From NCBI GenBank assembly GCA_030631505.1, contig DAOVKX010000038.1, forward strand, positions 1-9,966: DNA of 9,966 nucleotides. Reading direction: 5' to 3'. Position numbers and translations under genes: made by a program. This stretch comes from Candidatus Nanohaloarchaea archaeon. GTDB taxonomy: Archaea; EX4484-52; DAOVKX01. The notes beneath the pieces were generated by a model. The model did not search any database, was not told where the DNA came from, and saw only the letters and a program-made list of their open reading frames with translations. Of this stretch, positions 1-6,623 are shown piece after piece (positions within the stretch are counted from its first letter, which is position 1; each line of letters opens with the position of its first letter).

Positions 1-1807
1 TCTGGACAAATGAAAGCAACATGCTGATGTTGTTGTATCCCTTGCGGATAAGGTTCTGTACAGCTTTCATCTGCGCCATAAAAAAATTCGGCTCATTGAT
101 ATGCCGTCTCATCCCCTTCCACGTGAAAGTATGCTTTTCATCAGAATCTGCGGGATTTTCAACCGGTCTGAACCACACAGAGTCAGGATAAAAAACTTTT
201 GCAACGCTTTCCATATCGCTCTCAATGCAGTTTACAAGCTCATGCTCTCTCCCCTCTGAAAGAAATCTTGTTATGTCTTCCTTTGCCAGCGATTTGGGTA
301 TCAATACGCTCCCGTCAACCTTTTCCTTCAGTTCGGGGTTGAAATCATGAGAGTTAACAATTAACTTGATTTTTGTTGCTATAACTACCCTATCGCCGTT
401 TTCAGAAAACCTGAGCATATCTGCAGGCAGTTGTTCTTCTGTCCTGCATTTCAGGACTTTCCCGTTGTTCGCATCCACCCTGATTTCATCGCCGTCAGAG
501 AGCACTCCTGTTGCATTCGCTGTATTTACAATCAGCGGGATGTTAAACTCCCTTGAAATAACAGACATATGGCATGTCGAACCTCCTGTGTTGGATACAA
601 TCCCTTTCACTTTTCCCATAGCTAAAGTCAAATCAGGAGTTGCTGTGCCTGTAACCAGAATGTCTCCTTCAGAGAGCTTGTTCAGGTCCCCTTGGCTGTT
701 AACCAACCTCGCTTTCCCTGCTGACTCGCCAAAACTTACCCCAAGCCCTCCTGCAACAACTTCGCATTGCCCTTCTGCAGGTTCTGCCGCAGGCAGTTGG
801 TTATCAAGCGCTGTTAAAGGTGTTGATTGAAGAACATACACCTTGTTTCGTTTAAAGGTCCACTCAATGTTCATAGGGCATCCAAAATGCGTTTCTATCT
901 CTTCAGCAATTTTTACAAGCGAAGCCAGTTCCCTTTCATCCAGTACAGAATCTCCGTTTTCGGGCTCAGAAATTCTCTCTTTTGTTATCTGCCCGTTCAA
1001 CTCATCTTTGGCCAGTTTCCAGTTCTTCTGGTTAATTTTCTTCCCGACAAATGCTCCTGTCTGCTTATTAAGAATATACATATCTGGATTTATAGCGCCT
1101 GAGCCAGCCAGCTGGCCAAAACCCCATGAGGCCTCAACAAGCATTTCTTCCTTGTTTTTCGAGCCGGGTATTTCAGTAAAAACCACACCGGATTTTTCTG
1201 CTTCGGCAAGCTCCTGTACAATAACAGCCATTGCGACATTTCCCGCATTTTTCTTCTCACGATAGTAAATCGCCCTTGGCGTAAAAAAACCAGCCCAGCA
1301 GTTTTTTACTGCTTCCAGAAGATTAGCTGTACCCTTTACCCCAAGATACGCCTCATGCTGTCCGCTGAAACTCAATTCATTATGTCTGTCTGTAACCACA
1401 CTTGGCCGGACAGAAACAGATACGTTATCATGCGTGCCGAGCAGGTCAAGCGCGTTATTATCCAGCTTCCGCATCTCCTCCTGTATTCCTATGGCTTTGT
1501 AGTGGAGTTTTATATCCTCCTCAATTTTTTCAGGCATCTTTGCATTTGAAATCAGCTCTGTGATTTGCCGGGACGCAGAAATCAGGGAATTACAGTCATC
1601 ATAATCGATCTCTTTAAGATGCCTGGAAATTTCATCTCCCAGCTGGTTCTCATCCAGAAAATGCATGAACGCTTCAGGAGTCAGGACAAACCCTGAAGGA
1701 ATCATAAAGCCCGCACCCAGCAAATCCCCAAGATACGCACCCTTAACACCAGCTTTATTAATTTCAGACCTCTTGACACTTTTCAGCCATATTATATAAG
1801 ACATCAT
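1..1807 (-). CDS. PEP synthase-like (pyruvate, water dikinase family) protein, divergent, C-terminus cut off by window edge
   Basis: The frame is open for 602 codons to the left edge. PEP synthase makes phosphoenolpyruvate from pyruvate and ATP via a phosphohistidine, feeding gluconeogenesis. Domain order matches the family: ATP-grasp nucleotide-binding domain (about 15-335), swivelling phosphohistidine domain (about 350-455) with TGGSTCHMSVISRE and the expected His413, then the start of the PEP/pyruvate-binding barrel (from about 475). Several motifs are off-consensus. The usual RSSATAED reads RPSVVTDR (134-141). The ATP-site QSRP reads QSTP (327-330), losing an Arg. The barrel motif GLLRAE is replaced by SVLIPK (500-505). 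The stretch after VWFR (544-547) that usually holds NEYR and ENPMLGWRG is shortened to a run ending TWKGMRRHI. The fold is clear, but normal catalysis is doubtful; it may be a divergent paralogue. I chose ATG 1807. An adjacent ATG (1804) and an in-frame GTG (1813) are alternatives. About 150 residues are probably missing beyond the edge. Confidence 0.88.
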   Translation of the reverse strand, partial: MMSYIIWLKSVKRSEINKAGVKGAYLGDLLGAGFMIPSGFVLTPEAFMHFLDENQLGDEISRHLKEIDYDDCNSLISASRQITELISNAKMPEKIEEDIKLHYKAIGIQEEMRKLDNNALDLLGTHDNVSVSVRPSVVTDRHNELSFSGQHEAYLGVKGTANLLEAVKNCWAGFFTPRAIYYREKKNAGNVAMAVIVQELAEAEKSGVVFTEIPGSKNKEEMLVEASWGFGQLAGSGAINPDMYILNKQTGAFVGKKINQKNWKLAKDELNGQITKERISEPENGDSVLDERELASLVKIAEEIETHFGCPMNIEWTFKRNKVYVLQSTPLTALDNQLPAAEPAEGQCEVVAGGLGVSFGESAGKARLVNSQGDLNKLSEGDILVTGTATPDLTLAMGKVKGIVSNTGGSTCHMSVISREFNIPLIVNTANATGVLSDGDEIRVDANNGKVLKCRTEEQLPADMLRFSENGDRVVIATKIKLIVNSHDFNPELKEKVDGSVLIPKSLAKEDITRFLSEGREHELVNCIESDMESVAKVFYPDSVWFRPVENPADSDEKHTFTWKGMRRHINEPNFFMAQMKAVQNLIRKGYNNISMLLSFVQ

Positions 1808-1832
1808 ACCCACAGCATTATTTGGGAGTTTG

Positions 1833-1841
1833 TATTAAAAA
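1833..1841 (-). promoter_or_regulatory. Possible TATA box of the PEP synthase-like gene
   Basis: On the minus strand the sequence reads TTTTTAATA, centred about 29 bases before ATG 1807, which would give a transcript with almost no leader. No Shine-Dalgarno site precedes the start. A second candidate, TTATATAG near 1884-1891, would give a longer leader. This is motif inspection only. Confidence 0.35.
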
Positions 1842-1904
1842 AGTTGATTGTTTTCCAGATCAAGTATGTATACAACTTCCTAACTATATAATCAATATTT
1901 ACTA

Positions 1905-1919
1905 CAAAGAAAAAAGTAA
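1905..1919 (-). terminator. U-rich terminator after the Ygr210-type GTPase gene
   Basis: Just after the GTPase stop codon the transcript would read ATTAC followed by TTTTTTCTTT (minus strand, about 1915-1906). Archaeal termination typically occurs at such U-tracts without needing a hairpin, and the tract lies between two genes on the same strand, so it would separate them. The call rests on composition and position. Confidence 0.45.
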
Positions 1920-3119
1920 TTATCTCGCCGCGCTTACGATTTTGATAACATCCCTGTTTTTTAAAACATAGTCTTTTCCGATTCTTTGTTTGGTTCTTGC
2001 ATCAACAGCGTGTATGAAGTTTCCACCGATGTCTGTATGGACCTTGTATGCCAAATCCAGGGCAGTTGAGCCGTTTTTAATCAAAAACGCATCAGGCAGA
2101 ACATTCCCATGCTTGTCTGAGTATTTGTTCTCATTTTCAACAGGATAAACAACGATTTTATCCAGAATATCAAAAACAGCTGAATTTAAGCATTTCTGGA
2201 TGCCGGTGGAACCATATTTTTCCAGAACAGATTTTTTTATGAAATCAAGCGCGTTCCTTTGCTTTTCATCAGGCGCGCCTTCGCTCTCAAAATCAGAATT
2301 GCCGGATGCGTATTTGATAAGTCCATGTTCAGCAGCGTTTTTCAGGGCAAGCTCAGACTCAGCAGATGTCGGAATAATCTTTTTATCAGTATGCGCTTCC
2401 TGCAGTTTTTTCAGGTTCTCATCGCTATCCGGAACATCCACCTTGTTTGCCGCTATTATTATCGGTTTTGATGCCCTCCTCAACTCAATTGCAAATGACT
2501 TTAATTCGCCCTCACTCCATAACTTAATGGAATTCAAATCCAGATTTAAGTTGTTTGAGGCATGCATGATATGCGTTTCAGAAACACCAAAACCTGACAG
2601 ATTCTCACTAAGGAAATCTTCAGGTTTCCTGTGCTGCATTGCTATCAATCTTGCAAACTTATCCCAGTTTTTCTTCAGTATGCCAAACAGCCAAAGGTCT
2701 ATCTCATTTTCCAGAATTTCTATCTCTGCCGCAGGTCCAAATCCCACAACCGATTTCCCTTCATTATCCGTCTTGCCGGAGATGTCAATAACTTGTATCA
2801 GGGCATCTGCCTGCCTTAAATCATCCAGAAACTGGTTGCCCATGCCTTTTCCTTCATGCGCCCCCTCAACCAGCCCGGCAACATCAACCAGCTCAACAGG
2901 TATCATCCTGAACCCGTTTTCGCATTTCGAATTCCTGGGGCTGCAAGTTACGTTTAATTCTTTGCAGGGGCACTCAGTCTTGACAAAACCCACGCCAACA
3001 TTTGGCTTTATCGTGGTAAAAGGATAATTGGCTATCTCCACATCCTTTAACGTAGCTGCCTTAAAGAAAGAGCTTTTGCCTTTATTCGGCAAACCAACAA
3101 GACCTATTTTAAGAGTCAA
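1920..3119 (-). CDS. Obg/YchF-superfamily GTPase, archaeal Ygr210-type, with C-terminal TGS domain
   Basis: A 399-aa TRAFAC-class GTPase, the normal length for this archaeal/fungal branch. Members are thought to act with ribosomes or RNA, but their job is not settled. Visible motifs are the P-loop GLPNKGKSS (9-17), DVAGLVEGAHEGKGMGN (79-95) covering switch II, NKVD (225-228, which predicts guanine specificity, unlike the NxxE of bacterial YchF), TSAES (251-255) as G5, and a TGS domain (about 320-397). An insert after switch I has four cysteines (50, 52, 59, 66), a candidate metal site that I recall as usual in this branch. The start is TTG at 3119, fixed by GGTGAT four bases upstream (3129-3124) and by residue 5 onward matching the family N-terminus. 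It begins 12 bases after the 123-aa gene, so the two are probably co-transcribed and perhaps translationally coupled. Confidence 0.93.
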   Translation of the reverse strand: MTLKIGLVGLPNKGKSSFFKAATLKDVEIANYPFTTIKPNVGVGFVKTECPCKELNVTCSPRNSKCENGFRMIPVELVDVAGLVEGAHEGKGMGNQFLDDLRQADALIQVIDISGKTDNEGKSVVGFGPAAEIEILENEIDLWLFGILKKNWDKFARLIAMQHRKPEDFLSENLSGFGVSETHIMHASNNLNLDLNSIKLWSEGELKSFAIELRRASKPIIIAANKVDVPDSDENLKKLQEAHTDKKIIPTSAESELALKNAAEHGLIKYASGNSDFESEGAPDEKQRNALDFIKKSVLEKYGSTGIQKCLNSAVFDILDKIVVYPVENENKYSDKHGNVLPDAFLIKNGSTALDLAYKVHTDIGGNFIHAVDARTKQRIGKDYVLKNRDVIKIVSAAR

Positions 3120-3123
3120 TAAA

Positions 3124-3130
3124 TCACCTT
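3124..3130 (-). promoter_or_regulatory. Strong Shine-Dalgarno site that fixes a TTG start
   Basis: Minus-strand AGGTGAT, complementary to the archaeal 16S rRNA 3' end, ends four bases before TTG 3119. It sits in the 12-base gap after the upstream stop codon (TAG, 3134-3132), so ribosomes finishing the upstream gene would be placed over it. Confidence 0.7.
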
Positions 3131-3131
3131 T

Positions 3132-3503
3132 CTAAGTGAGCCAACTGGGAGTAACTTCCATAAGTTTATCATACTCCCTCCACTTCTTCCTTTCGCTAAA
3201 CTTATCATCCAAAAACTTTTTTGGATTACGCTCGTCCAATATATTGTTCACTTTATCAATAGCTATATAGTAATCTGCCTCTTTAATGAGACAAACCAGA
3301 GGATTTTCACAGGATATTAAAATATCCTCGCCTTTTTCTGTTGCTTTTGATATTCTGTATGCAATAAAAGTTTCTATAACTCTATAACCACTCTCTGGAG
3401 TCCTTTTACTGATAGGATCTGCAAGTTTTATATCTTCTAAATCTTTGCCTAGTTTCTCAGCGAATTTCACTATTTCTTTTGGTATTCCATATTCATCCGG
3501 CAT
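3132..3503 (-). CDS. Hypothetical 123-aa protein upstream of the Ygr210-type GTPase
   Basis: I do not recognise this protein. It is charged, lysine- and glutamate-rich, and has no signal peptide or membrane segment. The pattern suggests a mixed helix/strand fold: a helical N-terminal half (IVKFAEKLGKDLEDI, then VIETFIAYRISKATEKG), a more hydrophobic stretch around ILISCENPLVCLIKEADYYI (about residues 60-80), and a basic, aromatic C-terminus ending PSWLT. Two cysteines lie seven residues apart. I chose ATG 3503; TTG 3509 would add two residues, but a TATA-like element centred 25-26 bases before the ATG favours a leaderless ATG start. Its stop is 12 bases from the GTPase start, so they probably form an operon and may share a process. 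Coding status is supported by length, the tight junction and a promoter. Confidence 0.7.
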   Translation of the reverse strand: MPDEYGIPKEIVKFAEKLGKDLEDIKLADPISKRTPESGYRVIETFIAYRISKATEKGEDILISCENPLVCLIKEADYYIAIDKVNNILDERNPKKFLDDKFSERKKWREYDKLMEVTPSWLT

Positions 3504-3524
3504 AATCAATTAATACACGCTTAA

Positions 3525-3540
3525 TTATTAAAATTTATAA
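3525..3540 (-). promoter_or_regulatory. TATA-box region of the 123-aa gene / GTPase operon
   Basis: Two overlapping TATA-like elements read on the minus strand: TTATAAAT (3540-3533) and TTTAATAA (3532-3525). The second is centred about 25 bases before ATG 3503, the usual archaeal spacing for a leaderless transcript. It lies between the end of the 51-aa gene and this gene, so the pair could be transcribed separately from the 51-aa gene. Confidence 0.45.
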
Positions 3541-3543
3541 GAA

Positions 3544-3699
3544 TTAAAAGAATCTGCTGTTTTTTGACAGTCGTTCCATTTTCTTGATTACATCATTCCG
3601 CCTGTCAATTTTCTCATTAATACAAATAGAACAAATGTGCCGTCTAAACCGTTCTTTGCCATTTTCTTCCAGTTTGCCGCATTTTCTGCATTTGAGCAT
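3544..3699 (-). CDS. Small 51-aa double-CxxC (zinc-ribbon-like) protein
   Basis: This frame is 51 codons long. It starts MLKCRKCGKLEENG, continues through RRHICSICINEK, and ends in a basic helix-like tail (IDRRNDVIKKMERLSKNSRFF). Two CxxC pairs (residues 4/7 and 23/26), about 15 residues apart, are the typical layout of a small treble-clef or zinc-ribbon fold, so it probably binds one zinc and, given the many Lys/Arg, perhaps nucleic acid or ribosomes. It is not a family I can name. The TATA-like TTTAAAAA is centred about 25 bases before the ATG, fitting leaderless transcription. The Cys pattern, promoter and lack of competing frames argue it is real. Confidence 0.68.
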   Translation of the reverse strand: MLKCRKCGKLEENGKERFRRHICSICINEKIDRRNDVIKKMERLSKNSRFF

Positions 3700-3720
3700 T
3701 TTACAACTTAGGGAATTAAT

Positions 3721-3728
3721 TTTTTAAA
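3721..3728 (-). promoter_or_regulatory. TATA box of the 51-aa double-CxxC gene
   Basis: Minus-strand TTTAAAAA is centred 25-26 bases before ATG 3699. The spacing matches that of the divergent 70-aa gene, the DHH gene and trm1 in this window, none of which has a Shine-Dalgarno site. Confidence 0.5.
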
Positions 3729-3752
3729 GGTTATTATAATCCACAATTAAAA

Positions 3753-3760
3753 ATTTAAAG
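3753..3760 (+). promoter_or_regulatory. TATA box of the 70-aa gene
   Basis: ATTTAAAG is centred about 25 bases before ATG 3782, again the leaderless spacing. With the minus-strand box at 3721-3728 it makes a compact divergent promoter pair in an 82-base gap. Confidence 0.5.
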
Positions 3761-3781
3761 ATTTCTTTTTTAATTATATTT

Positions 3782-3994
3782 ATGGGTAAAGGTGCTATTC
3801 CTGAAAATACAGAGTATCTTGACAAGGAAGCTGAAAGATTAGGAAAAATTGTTTATAGCATAGAACAAAAACATCTCGGGCTTGGTAAAGATATAGTTGC
3901 TCTTATTCGTGATTCCAACTGCGGAGAACCTCACGAGCAAAGGTATCTTCTAAACCAGACTCTTAGGGTTTGTGAGAAACTCAAAAAAGAATAG
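3782..3994 (+). CDS. Hypothetical 70-aa helical protein
   Basis: I do not recognise this protein. It starts MGKGAIPENTEYLDKEAERLG and looks mostly alpha-helical and charged, with one long helix (about 10-32), a short break at GLGKD, a second helix (about 35-43), a turn at CGEPHEQ and a C-terminal helix ending KLKKE. There are two cysteines (47 and 64) and no membrane segment or signal peptide. The start lacks a Shine-Dalgarno site but has a well-spaced TATA box. It lies 64 bases before psmB and on the same strand, but psmB has its own TATA-like box, so the two need not be co-transcribed. Function is unknown. Confidence 0.62.
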   Translation: MGKGAIPENTEYLDKEAERLGKIVYSIEQKHLGLGKDIVALIRDSNCGEPHEQRYLLNQTLRVCEKLKKE

Positions 3995-4006
3995 CTAACC
4001 GCAACA

Positions 4007-4014
4007 CTTAAATA
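4007..4014 (+). promoter_or_regulatory. TATA box of the psmB-fttA unit
   Basis: CTTAAATA, preceded by GCAACA, predicts a transcription start near 4036. That leaves a leader of about 23 bases, room for the GGTGAT ribosome-binding site at 4049-4054. It is the only promoter-like element I see before psmB. Confidence 0.45.
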
Positions 4015-4047
4015 CTTTCAAATCAACAGTTATCTTATCTATTTCTG

Positions 4048-4054
4048 GGGTGAT
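4048..4054 (+). promoter_or_regulatory. Shine-Dalgarno site favouring the TTG start of psmB
   Basis: GGGTGAT, with its GGTGAT core at 4049-4054, lies four bases before TTG 4059. This is the same spacing as in front of the TTG start of the Ygr210-type GTPase. The in-frame GTG (4050) and ATG (4053) overlap the site itself, so they are poor start candidates. Confidence 0.55.
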
Positions 4055-4058
4055 GATA

Positions 4059-4685
4059 TTGAAGGAATTAAAAACAGGTACGACAACTTTAGGTATTGTA
4101 TGTAAAGATGGTATTGTTCTCGCGGCAGACCAGCAGTCCACTATGGGCTATCTGGTAAGTTCCAAATCAATGAAAAAAATATATGAAATATCAGACAAAT
4201 TATATATGACAATTGCAGGGACAGCAGGAGACGGCCAGGCGCTTGCAAGAATCCTGAAAGCAGAACTTAAACTATATGAACTGCAGGAAAAAAAACTAAC
4301 AATTAAGGCCGCTACAACGCTTTTGTCCAATATTCTCAGGTCATCATATAAAAGCAGTTTCAGACCCGACATGGTTCAGCTTGTTCTGGGCGGCATTGAT
4401 GAGCGCGGTCCGCAGATATACTCAATAGACCTTGTCGGAGGCATAGAACCCATTGAAGATTATTCTTTTACTGGCTCTGGCTCTGTTATCGCTCTTGGCG
4501 TCCTCGAGGATAATTACAGGAAAGACATGAGTGTTGATGAAGGGGTAAAACTGCTTGTGCGGGCAATAAAAACCGCAAAAGAAAGGGATATTTTCACCGG
4601 CGGGAGAACAACAGATATTGTAATAGTGCAAAAAAATGCATCCAGACGGATCTCTGAGGAAGAACTTAAAAAACTATTAAAATAA
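4059..4685 (+). CDS. psmB: Proteasome beta subunit (20S core particle)
   Basis: This is the proteolytic subunit of the archaeal 20S proteasome, an N-terminal nucleophile threonine protease of the inner rings. From the preferred TTG start the product is 208 aa, with a 7-residue propeptide MKELKTG cleaved before TTTLGIV to expose Thr1; starts at 4050 or 4053 would give 10 or 9 residues. Catalytic residues in mature numbering are Thr1, Asp17 (AADQQS) and Lys33, then Ser133 in TGSGS and Asp170 in ERDIFTGG. The last two correspond to Ser129 and Asp166 of the Thermoplasma enzyme. At the position usually written Ser169 there is Thr173, a conservative hydroxyl swap. Sequence and length are otherwise typical and activity is expected. 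The alpha subunit and the PAN ATPase are not in the window. It is followed 54 bases later by fttA, an arrangement known from other euryarchaea. Confidence 0.96.
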   Translation: MKELKTGTTTLGIVCKDGIVLAADQQSTMGYLVSSKSMKKIYEISDKLYMTIAGTAGDGQALARILKAELKLYELQEKKLTIKAATTLLSNILRSSYKSSFRPDMVQLVLGGIDERGPQIYSIDLVGGIEPIEDYSFTGSGSVIALGVLEDNYRKDMSVDEGVKLLVRAIKTAKERDIFTGGRTTDIVIVQKNASRRISEEELKKLLK

Positions 4686-4709
4686 CAGCCCCTGCGTTGC
4701 AGGGTGTTA
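4683..4709 (+). other. RNA hairpin containing the psmB stop codon, upstream of fttA
   Basis: TAACA (4683-4687), including the TAA stop, pairs with TGTTA (4705-4709). After a two-base bulge (GC), CCCTGC (4690-4695) pairs with GCAGGG (4699-4704) around a GTT loop. This gives 11 base pairs, six of them GC-rich and unusual in this AT-rich setting. The downstream sequence is moderately U-rich (TATTCTTATGTC). It may be an mRNA processing or attenuation site, a 3'-end protector for psmB, or a partial terminator. The structure is seen directly; the role is inferred. Confidence 0.5.
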
Positions 4710-4739
4710 TAGGTATTCTTATGTCATACAGGTGATAAA

Positions 4740-6623
4740 ATGGTTCTGGAAGAGGTAAAAAAGAAACTGCCAAAGACTGCAATGATAACCAAAGCATACT
4801 TTGAAGGCTCTGATATAGTATTTTATACAAAAAACAAGCGTTTTTTCCTTGAGGGTGGCGAGGAAGTAAAGCAACTGGTCAGGGAACTGAGAAAAAGAAT
4901 AGAGATACGGCCAGACCCTGAGATTGCTATCGAGCAGAAAAAAGCTGAGGAAGAAATAAAGAGAATAGTATCAAAAGAAGCAGGAATCAAAAAAATTCTT
5001 TTTGAGCCCGAATTCAGCAAGGTTACTATATACGCGTCAAAGCCAGGTGTTGTTATCGGCAAAGCAGGGGAAACGCTGAAAAAAATAAAAAACGAGACTC
5101 TGTGGTCTCCCCAGATTATGAGAGTTCCTTTGATAAAATCAGATATAGTCAGCAAAGCAAGGGAAATCGTTCATGAAGAAGCAAAATACAGGCAGCAGTT
5201 CTTAAACAGAATTGGTGAAAAAATCAGGTTAAGCAAGGGTTCAAAAGAAGGGTGGGTCAGATTATCCTCTCTCGGCGGATTTCGGGAAGTCGGACGCTCA
5301 TGCCTGCTCCTGCAGACAAAAGAAAGCAGGGTGCTATTGGACTGCGGCTTGAGTTTTTCCTCCGGAGGGGAAATGCCATTCCTTGATATACCTGAATTTG
5401 ACCTGGACGCGCTGGATGCTGTAATTGTCAGTCATGCCCACATGGACCATGTAGGTTTTGTTCCTTACCTGTATGAGTATGGTTACAAGGGACCTTTCTA
5501 TTCAACAGCGCCGACAAGAGACCTTGCCACACTGTTATGCCTTGATTACATAGATATAGCCCAGAAAGACACAGGCGCATCAGCATATACAAGCAAAGGA
5601 ATAAAAAGCGCAATAAAGCACTCAATAACGCTTAACTATGACGAGGTATGCGACATAACGCCTGATATGCGGCTGACATTCCAGAACGCAGGGCATATAT
5701 TGGGTTCTGCTGTTTCCCATCTGCACATTGGCGAAGGTTTGCATAATCTGCTGTACACAGGCGACATCAAATTCGGCAGGACGCGGCTTCTTGACAGCGC
5801 AAGCACGAACTTTCAAAGGATAGAATCTCTGGTTATGGAAAGCACATATGGGGGCCAGACAGATGTCATACCTTCAAAAACAGACTGCGAAGGAAGATTA
5901 ACAGAAATTATAAAAAAGACTTTAAAGAGAAAGGGGAAAGTTATTATACCTTCGTTTGCTGTCGGGAGAGCCCAGGAACTGATGATTCTGCTGGCAGACA
6001 TGGCGGAAAAAAACGAGCTGGAAGCAAATGTTTATCTGGATGGCATGATATGGAAAGCCACAGCAATCCATACAACATATCCTGAATTTTTATCCAGAGA
6101 CCTGCAAAAACAAATTTTTCATCAGCTTAACAACCCGTTTGCATCAAAAATTTTCAGGAATGTGGGAAGCCCGACAGAAAGAAAGAAAGTAATTGACGAA
6201 AAGGAGCCGTCAGTAATAATCACGACTTCAGGCATGATTAACGGCGGGCCAATCATGGAGTACCTGAGATATCTGGCAGATGACAAAAAGAACACGCTTG
6301 TCTTTGTCGGCTATCAGGCAGAAGGGACTTTAGGCAGGCGGATACAAAAGGGCTGGAAAGACCTCTCATTCCCAACAACAGCAGACGACCGGCGCAGCAG
6401 AGTTTCAATAAACATGGATGTTGAAACCGTGCATGGGCTATCAGGCCACTCAGACAGAAACCAGCTGATAAACTACTTCTGCAAACTCAGAAGCAGGCCG
6501 GAGAAAGTAATACTAAACCACGGGGAAAACAGCAAAATACTGAACCTGACAAAAACACTGCACAGGTTATTCAAGGTGGAAACCCTTGCGCCAAGAAACC
6601 TTGAAGCTGTGAGATTGAGATAA
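4740..6623 (+). CDS. fttA: Archaeal transcription termination factor / beta-CASP ribonuclease aCPSF1 (FttA)
   Basis: This is the archaeal homologue of CPSF73, a zinc-dependent endo- and 5'-3' exoribonuclease that cuts nascent RNA at U-rich 3' ends and terminates transcription. At 627 aa it is full length. Domains: N-terminal KH-like region (about 1-70); second KH domain (about 75-150) with the GKAG loop at 107-110; metallo-beta-lactamase core with HAHMDH (232-237), His319 (NAGHILGSA) and Asp342 (YTGDIKFG); and the beta-CASP domain (about 365-560) with MESTYGG and GYQAEGTLGRR. The late ligands are GLSGHSD (His570) and LNHGE (His594), and the C-terminal tail PRNLEAVRLR completes the family pattern. 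All metal ligands are present. The ATG start has AGGTGAT three bases upstream (4730-4736). It lies 54 bases after psmB and is probably co-transcribed with it, with a hairpin between them that could tune its level. Confidence 0.97.
   Translation: MVLEEVKKKLPKTAMITKAYFEGSDIVFYTKNKRFFLEGGEEVKQLVRELRKRIEIRPDPEIAIEQKKAEEEIKRIVSKEAGIKKILFEPEFSKVTIYASKPGVVIGKAGETLKKIKNETLWSPQIMRVPLIKSDIVSKAREIVHEEAKYRQQFLNRIGEKIRLSKGSKEGWVRLSSLGGFREVGRSCLLLQTKESRVLLDCGLSFSSGGEMPFLDIPEFDLDALDAVIVSHAHMDHVGFVPYLYEYGYKGPFYSTAPTRDLATLLCLDYIDIAQKDTGASAYTSKGIKSAIKHSITLNYDEVCDITPDMRLTFQNAGHILGSAVSHLHIGEGLHNLLYTGDIKFGRTRLLDSASTNFQRIESLVMESTYGGQTDVIPSKTDCEGRLTEIIKKTLKRKGKVIIPSFAVGRAQELMILLADMAEKNELEANVYLDGMIWKATAIHTTYPEFLSRDLQKQIFHQLNNPFASKIFRNVGSPTERKKVIDEKEPSVIITTSGMINGGPIMEYLRYLADDKKNTLVFVGYQAEGTLGRRIQKGWKDLSFPTTADDRRSRVSINMDVETVHGLSGHSDRNQLINYFCKLRSRPEKVILNHGENSKILNLTKTLHRLFKVETLAPRNLEAVRLR

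Noticed and set aside
366..1265. Long plus-strand open frames opposite the PEP synthase-like gene
   Set aside because: They are antisense to a continuous, domain-matching minus-strand gene and have serine/phenylalanine/proline-rich low-meaning translations with no recognisable family.
2200..3027. 275-codon plus-strand frame
   Set aside because: It lies fully opposite the well-conserved Ygr210-type GTPase; its composition is typical of an antisense shadow.
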